Of a stretch of DNA of 6,852 nt, positions 4,214 through 6,852 are shown in pieces (position 1 is the stretch's first letter; each line of letters opens with the position of its first letter). The notes below the pieces were generated by a model, which was given only the letters and a program-made list of their open reading frames with translations, was not told where the DNA came from and ran no database searches. This stretch comes from Chloroflexota bacterium. GTDB taxonomy: Bacteria > Chloroflexota > Anaerolineae > Anaerolineales > VGOW01. The stretch spans positions 1 to 6,852 of the forward strand of contig JACRLA010000417.1 in NCBI GenBank assembly GCA_016215145.1, in the 5' to 3' direction. The position numbers and the translations under genes were made by a program.

Positions 4214-5167
4214 TTAGATGCAAGTTGCATACCAGACTTCCGAAGTTTTATGCGAAGCACTTCGGAAGTCTTTATCTCGCAAATGCACATCACCCGCCAA
4301 GATCGTTTTGAGCTCGCCCGTCGCCAAGCGGATTAACAGCGCGCCCTCACTTGTGACTCCCTCCAACGTGCCGCTCGTTGTCTCGGTGATGCCGAGGACC
4401 TGAACCCCCTGCCCTTTCATCGCCAAATGCGCCGACCACGCTTCGGTTAAATCTTTTGTGCCAAGTTGAGAGTAACGTGCGTCAAACGATTCGATGATGG
4501 CGGTTATTAAGTCTTCACGATTTACTTGATGCCCCAACACATCGGCTAAACACGTTGCCGGATATTCCAATTTAAGATCGGGCGGCGGCGCGGCGTTGAC
4601 GTTGACGCCCATGCCCACAATGACCGCTTCCAAACGATCCCCCACAAAAAGTGATTCCGCCAACACACCTGCAACTTTTGATCCGTTGATCAGCACGTCG
4701 TTGGGCCATTTAAGTTTAACGGAATCAACGTCTTGCGAAGCACCCCGAGCGGAGCGAGTGGGCAAGACGTTGACCGAAGTCAGAGACTTCGACTCCATAA
4801 TCTTTCTAAGTATCTTCTCAAAATGTAGGGGCGCACCCTTGCGGTCGCCCCGTTGGGCAAGCGCAAGGCTTGCCCCTACCCCAGATTGTTGAGAAGATAC
4901 CTTTCTAATTCCTTCTAGCACGACGAGGCCGCCCAACAACGAAATTTGAGTCAGGTGAAGAGGGGCGGGAGCGGTGGGTCGCAAAATTAACGACATGGCT
5001 ACCGCGCTCATCGGCGGCGTCACCCATGATCGTCCAGATCGTCCGCGCCCGGCAGTTTGTTCATCGGCGATGATCAGCGTGCCGTGCGGTTCGCCTTTTT
5101 CAATTAAGCGTTTGGCTTCGTCGTTGGTCGAGTCGATCACGCGATGATAATAAATCTGACGATTCAT
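4214..5167 (-). CDS. birA: Biotin--[biotin carboxyl-carrier protein] ligase, expanded by repeat insertions
   Basis: This encodes 317 residues. It activates biotin with ATP and attaches it to the lysine of biotin-dependent carboxylase carrier domains in the cytoplasm. The start at 5167 is chosen because MNRQIYYHRVIDSTNDEAKRL matches the family's beginning; a longer frame from 5236 would run into the HIT gene. There is no N-terminal helix-turn-helix, so it is the ligase-only class. Key motifs are DSTNDEA (12-18), the biotinyl-AMP loop GRGRSGRSW (40-48), LKWPND (152-157), NGSKVAGVLAE (161-171), VGMGVNVN (184-191) and the C-terminal GDVHLR (292-297). Between GIRK (86-89) and LKWPND the family normally has about ten residues; here there are 62, explained by a 33-residue miniature-element insertion (90-122) and a palindrome (about 132-149). 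The last 18 residues are also repeat-encoded. All insertions keep the frame and the catalytic motifs are intact, so it is probably functional. Confidence 0.92.
   Translation of the reverse strand: MNRQIYYHRVIDSTNDEAKRLIEKGEPHGTLIIADEQTAGRGRSGRSWVTPPMSAVAMSLILRPTAPAPLHLTQISLLGGLVVLEGIRKVSSQQSGVGASLALAQRGDRKGAPLHFEKILRKIMESKSLTSVNVLPTRSARGASQDVDSVKLKWPNDVLINGSKVAGVLAESLFVGDRLEAVIVGMGVNVNAAPPPDLKLEYPATCLADVLGHQVNREDLITAIIESFDARYSQLGTKDLTEAWSAHLAMKGQGVQVLGITETTSGTLEGVTSEGALLIRLATGELKTILAGDVHLRDKDFRSASHKTSEVWYATCI
4218..4230. repeat. 13-bp palindrome at birA 3' end
   Basis: ATGCAA and TTGCAT flank a single central G. It lies over the last birA codons, 2 bp from the stop codon and 4 bp from the next hairpin. 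It could be chance or a protein-binding dyad; nothing else supports a function. Confidence 0.45.
4234..4271. repeat. 13-bp inverted repeat encoding birA tail
   Basis: AGACTTCCGAAGT (4234-4246) and ACTTCGGAAGTCT (4259-4271) are perfect reverse complements around a 12-base loop. In the birA frame it encodes DFRSASHKTSEVW, after the point where the family normally ends (GDVHLR). There is no T-run on the minus strand, so I do not call it a terminator. Confidence 0.8.
4725..4773. repeat. Palindromic insertion in birA with 12-bp perfect arms
   Basis: TCAACGTCTTGC (4725-4736) pairs perfectly with GCAAGACGTTGA (4762-4773) around 25 bases. In the birA frame it encodes about residues 133-148 (NVLPTRSARGASQDVD), just before LKWPND, where the family has no such stretch. 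Flanking codons read TSVN on one side and DSVK on the other, a weak sign of duplication. Removing 18 codons would leave TSVKLKWPND, close to the usual spacing. Confidence 0.75.
4775..4791. repeat. Small hairpin, 7-bp arms
   Basis: CGAAGTC (4775-4781) and GACTTCG (4785-4791) flank a 3-base loop. It lies between the two larger palindromic insertions in birA and encodes part of SKSLTS. It could be part of the neighbouring palindromic element or a remnant of a third one. Confidence 0.5.
4802..4908. mobile_element. MITE-like element with 8-bp target duplication, in birA
   Basis: The element proper is 4810-4900 (91 bp). It starts GTATCTTCTCAA and ends TTGAGAAGATAC, a perfect 12-bp terminal inverted repeat. 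It is flanked by perfect 8-bp direct repeats CTTTCTAA at 4802-4809 and 4901-4908, which read as a target-site duplication. The inside is a second, imperfect palindrome (4825-4879, GTAGGGGCGCACC to GGCTTGCCCCTAC). It is far too short to encode a transposase, so it would be moved in trans by an unidentified enzyme. Insertion plus duplication adds 99 bp, 33 codons, without disturbing the birA frame. The clean ends suggest a fairly recent event. Confidence 0.88.
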
Positions 5168-5177
5168 GGCGGCGATT

Positions 5178-5186
5178 AGTATAGCA
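5178..5186 (-). promoter_or_regulatory. Extended -10 element for birA
   Basis: The minus strand reads TGCTATACT, a TGn extended -10 with one mismatch to TATAAT. Transcription would start near 5171, only about 4 bases before the birA ATG at 5167, so the mRNA would be nearly leaderless. That fits the absence of a clear ribosome site. No good -35 is visible. Confidence 0.5.
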
Positions 5187-5190
5187 AATC

Positions 5191-5199
5191 TGCTAAAAT
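5191..5199 (+). promoter_or_regulatory. Extended -10 element for HIT gene
   Basis: TGCTAAAAT is an extended -10 with one mismatch to TATAAT. It predicts a start near 5206, about 2 bases before the ATG at 5208, so again a leaderless message; no ribosome site precedes the ATG. Together with the opposing birA element it forms a small dyad, TAGCA (5182-5186) against TGCTA (5191-5195). Confidence 0.5.
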
Positions 5200-5207
5200 A
5201 CAAAACG

Positions 5208-5690
5208 ATGGAACATCTTTGGACTCCATGGCGCATGACTTACTTAACCGGCACTCAACCTCTCAAAGACGGATGTATTTTTTGCAGCGCGCTGGCGACG
5301 CCGGAGGACGATCACAAAACATTTATCCTGCATCGCGGCGCGCATTGTTTTGTGATTTTGAATCTGTATCCTTATAACAACGGTCATCTAATGATCGTGC
5401 CGCTTGATCACGTCGAGAGCATTGAAAATATGTCTACCGACGCGGTGACGGAGATGATGACGTTGAGCCAGCACTGCGTGGGCGTGTTGCGAAAAGCGTA
5501 CAACCCTCATGCCTTCAACATCGGCATCAACATCGGAGCGGCGGCGGGCGCGGGCGTGCCGGGGCATGTGCATCTACATATTGTGCCGCGCTGGAACGGC
5601 GACACCAATTTTATGCCCGTCATCTCCAACACGCGCGTCATCCCCGAACTGATTGACGAGACGTATAAGCGATTGCGAGAATTGTGGTGA
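5208..5690 (+). CDS. HIT family nucleotide hydrolase/phosphorylase (Ap4A phosphorylase-like)
   Basis: This encodes 160 residues. The start at 5208 (MEHLWTPWRMTYL) matches the conserved N-terminus of this HIT branch; a frame extending up to 5166 would overlap birA. The histidine triad is GHVHLHIVPRW (119-129), whose central His attacks the nucleotide alpha-phosphate. CIFC (23-26) gives two cysteines as possible zinc ligands, and LNLYPYNNGHLMIVPLDHV (51-69) is the typical HIT strand-turn-strand. The arrangement resembles the Rv2613c-type diadenosine tetraphosphate phosphorylase/hydrolase group, so the likely role is turnover of dinucleoside polyphosphates or AMP conjugates in the cytoplasm; the exact substrate is uncertain. 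It diverges from birA with 40 bp between start codons. BirA and ATP-dependent ligases form adenylates, but a functional link with the neighbours is only speculation. A hairpin follows its stop. Confidence 0.92.
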   Translation: MEHLWTPWRMTYLTGTQPLKDGCIFCSALATPEDDHKTFILHRGAHCFVILNLYPYNNGHLMIVPLDHVESIENMSTDAVTEMMTLSQHCVGVLRKAYNPHAFNIGINIGAAAGAGVPGHVHLHIVPRWNGDTNFMPVISNTRVIPELIDETYKRLRELW

Positions 5691-5695
5691 AATGA

Positions 5696-5773
5696 TTTTT
5701 CTCCCACGAAGTTCACGAAGTTGCACTAAAAATATCTTCGTGGTTCTTGGTGCTCTTCGTGGGCAGAGAAAAA
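5696..5773. repeat. Imperfect inverted repeat after HIT gene
   Basis: TTTTTCTC + CCACGAAG (5696-5711) pairs with CTTCGTGG + GAGAAAAA (5755-5762 and 5766-5773), interrupted by a 3-base bulge (5763-5765). Within it, CACGAAGTT is repeated in tandem (5705-5713, 5714-5722). The T-run precedes the stem rather than following it, so it is not a classical terminator, although the fold could still protect the 3' end of the HIT mRNA. Confidence 0.65.
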
Positions 5774-5992
5774 GGCGCGTAGGGTTAGCGCGTAACTCAT
5801 CTGCAACTCCGGCACGCTATAAAACCATCACGATACCCGCTTAACTTCCCAAAAATTTCTCACAAACATCACTAACATTTTTGTCAGCCTTCGTTATAGT
5901 AATCACCAGATGGGCAGCCTCGCGCCTTGTGCGCGTAGATCGCCCACAAGGGGCTAGACTACGAACATCAACTAATTTCAAGGAGACATACC
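5774..5992 (+). promoter_or_regulatory. Upstream region of thiolase gene: weak promoter and leader stem-loop
   Basis: I see no gene here. A possible promoter is CTAACA (5872-5877), 17 bases, TATAGT (5895-5900); the -10 is good and the -35 weak. The predicted leader of about 85 bases contains CCTTGTG (5925-5931) and CACAAGG (5945-5951), a 7-bp stem with a 13-base loop. An alternative pairing TGGGC (5911-5915) with GCCCA (5942-5946) would exclude it. A strong ribosome site AAGGAGA (5980-5986) follows. The stretch 5774-5870 shows nothing I recognise. Confidence 0.35.
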
Positions 5993-6852
5993 ATGTCAAC
6001 AAATGGCAAGAGACCAACCGACGCCGTCATCCTCAGTGGGGCGCGCACGCCGATTGGAAAATTTAACGGAACACTGTCGAGTGTTGATGCGCCGCACTTG
6101 GGCGCGATTGCCGTGAAAGCCGCCGTCGAACGCGCAGGTATTGACGCTTCGCAGATCGAAGAAGTATTGATCGGGCAAGTGGTCGCCGCCGGGTCGGGGC
6201 AATCTCCGGCGCGGCAAGTTGCTGTTCACGCCGGGCTGCCCGATAACGTTGGCGCATTCTCGATCAACAAAGCCTGTGGTTCGGGGATGAAAGCGATCAT
6301 GCAAGCGGCGCAAGCGATCAAAGCGGGCGACTCACAATTGCTGGTGGCGGGCGGGATCGAGAACATGAGCCGCGCGCCGTACATGATGCCGTCAGCCCGA
6401 CAAGGGGCGCGGTTCGGTCATCAACAAATGTTGGACAGCGTGATCTACGATGGCTTGTGGTGTTCGATTGAAGGTTGGATGATGGGTGACGCCGCCGAGT
6501 TCATCGCCAACGAATACGAAGTGACTCGTGAAGCGATGGATCGTTTGGCGTTAGAGAGTCATCAAAAATCAATCGCGGCGCAAGAAGCCGGAAAATTTAA
6601 AAACGAGATCGTGCCGGTGACGATCAACGAAGGCAAGAAGCAAACGGTGATCGAAGTAGATGAGTGCCCGCGCAAAGATACGTCGCTCGACGTGTTGGCA
6701 AAACTTAAACCGGCGTTCAAGAAAGACGGCGGCAGAGTCACGGCGGGCAACGCGCCCGGGTTAAATGACGGCGGCGCGGCAGTGGTGGTTTCAAGCCGCG
6801 AGTATGCCGAAAAGAACGGCAAGCAACCGCTGGCGAAAATTGTCGGTTATGC
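5993..6852 (+). CDS. Thiolase, acetyl-CoA acetyltransferase type (3' end missing)
   Basis: The first 286 codons of a gene that normally has about 390; the frame is open to the window end. The start is firm: AAGGAGA at 5980-5986 lies 6 bases before the ATG. It condenses two acyl-CoAs to a 3-ketoacyl-CoA or cleaves one (acetoacetyl-CoA formation, or beta-oxidation). Visible motifs are SGARTPIGKFNGTL (15-28), the nucleophile Cys95 in INKACGSGMKA (91-101), GGIENMSRAPYM (120-131), MGDAAEFIANEY (164-175) and NAPGLNDGGAAVVV (253-266). The C-terminal His and second Cys lie beyond the window. NKACGSGMKA and MGDAAE fit the biosynthetic/acetoacetyl-CoA thiolase group better than long-chain thiolases, but the split is not certain. 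The next gene, for example a hydroxyacyl-CoA dehydrogenase or CoA-transferase, would help decide the pathway. Confidence 0.93.
   Translation, partial: MSTNGKRPTDAVILSGARTPIGKFNGTLSSVDAPHLGAIAVKAAVERAGIDASQIEEVLIGQVVAAGSGQSPARQVAVHAGLPDNVGAFSINKACGSGMKAIMQAAQAIKAGDSQLLVAGGIENMSRAPYMMPSARQGARFGHQQMLDSVIYDGLWCSIEGWMMGDAAEFIANEYEVTREAMDRLALESHQKSIAAQEAGKFKNEIVPVTINEGKKQTVIEVDECPRKDTSLDVLAKLKPAFKKDGGRVTAGNAPGLNDGGAAVVVSSREYAEKNGKQPLAKIVGY

Noticed and set aside
4735..4910. Frameshifted or disrupted birA (pseudogene)
   Set aside because: The insertions add whole codons with no stop, and all catalytic motifs on both sides are in the same frame.
5653..5844. Plus-strand open frame of 63 codons after the HIT gene
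   Set aside because: It overlaps the HIT gene end and the hairpin repeat, has no ribosome site and no family resemblance.
5996..6313. Minus-strand open frame opposite the thiolase start
   Set aside because: Antisense to the thiolase N-terminal region, which has an excellent ribosome site and the catalytic Cys motif.

Overview
This window looks like a chromosomal segment of a Chloroflexota-type bacterium, perhaps Anaerolineae. That placement is an inference from protein style (a lysine/arginine-flanked one-helix protein of a type common there, and an Rv2613c-like HIT protein) and from the many short palindromic and heptanucleotide repeats. There is no rRNA or other taxonomic marker, so it stays tentative. 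Base composition is intermediate and looks even across the window.

Positions 1-3683 (+ strand) hold three D-Ala-D-Ala-ligase-like ATP-grasp enzymes and one GNAT acetyltransferase. The first ATP-grasp gene is cut by the window edge and overlaps the second by 11 bp. These two are recognisable tandem duplicates. The GNAT gene follows 3 bp later and the third, more divergent ATP-grasp gene has its own promoter-like sequence. ATP-grasp ligases join a carboxylate to an amine through an acyl-phosphate, so three of them with an acyltransferase suggest synthesis or capping of a small peptide-like or amide metabolite. The product cannot be read from sequence. None keeps the N-terminal motif of cell-wall Ddl, so I do not call any of them ddl.

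Positions 3684-3835 hold a dispersed-type inverted repeat and a probably bidirectional terminator. The minus strand then carries a biotin--protein ligase gene (birA, 5167 to 4214) followed by a small single-helix membrane protein gene (4166 to 3849). A HIT-family nucleotide hydrolase/phosphorylase gene (5208-5690) diverges from birA across a 40-bp gap with back-to-back extended -10 elements; both transcripts would be nearly leaderless. After a 302-bp repeat-bearing gap comes a thiolase gene (5993 to beyond the window end).

The most striking signal is the way short repeats have colonised genes. Inside birA sits a complete 91-bp miniature element with perfect 12-bp terminal inverted repeats and a perfect 8-bp target duplication. 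It adds exactly 99 bp, or 33 codons, in frame. A second palindrome next to it adds about 18 more codons, and a third supplies the C-terminal tail. Separately, every junction in the ATP-grasp/GNAT cluster carries short arrays of 7-bp units, one forming the C-terminal tail of the first ATP-grasp protein and another covering the start of the GNAT gene.
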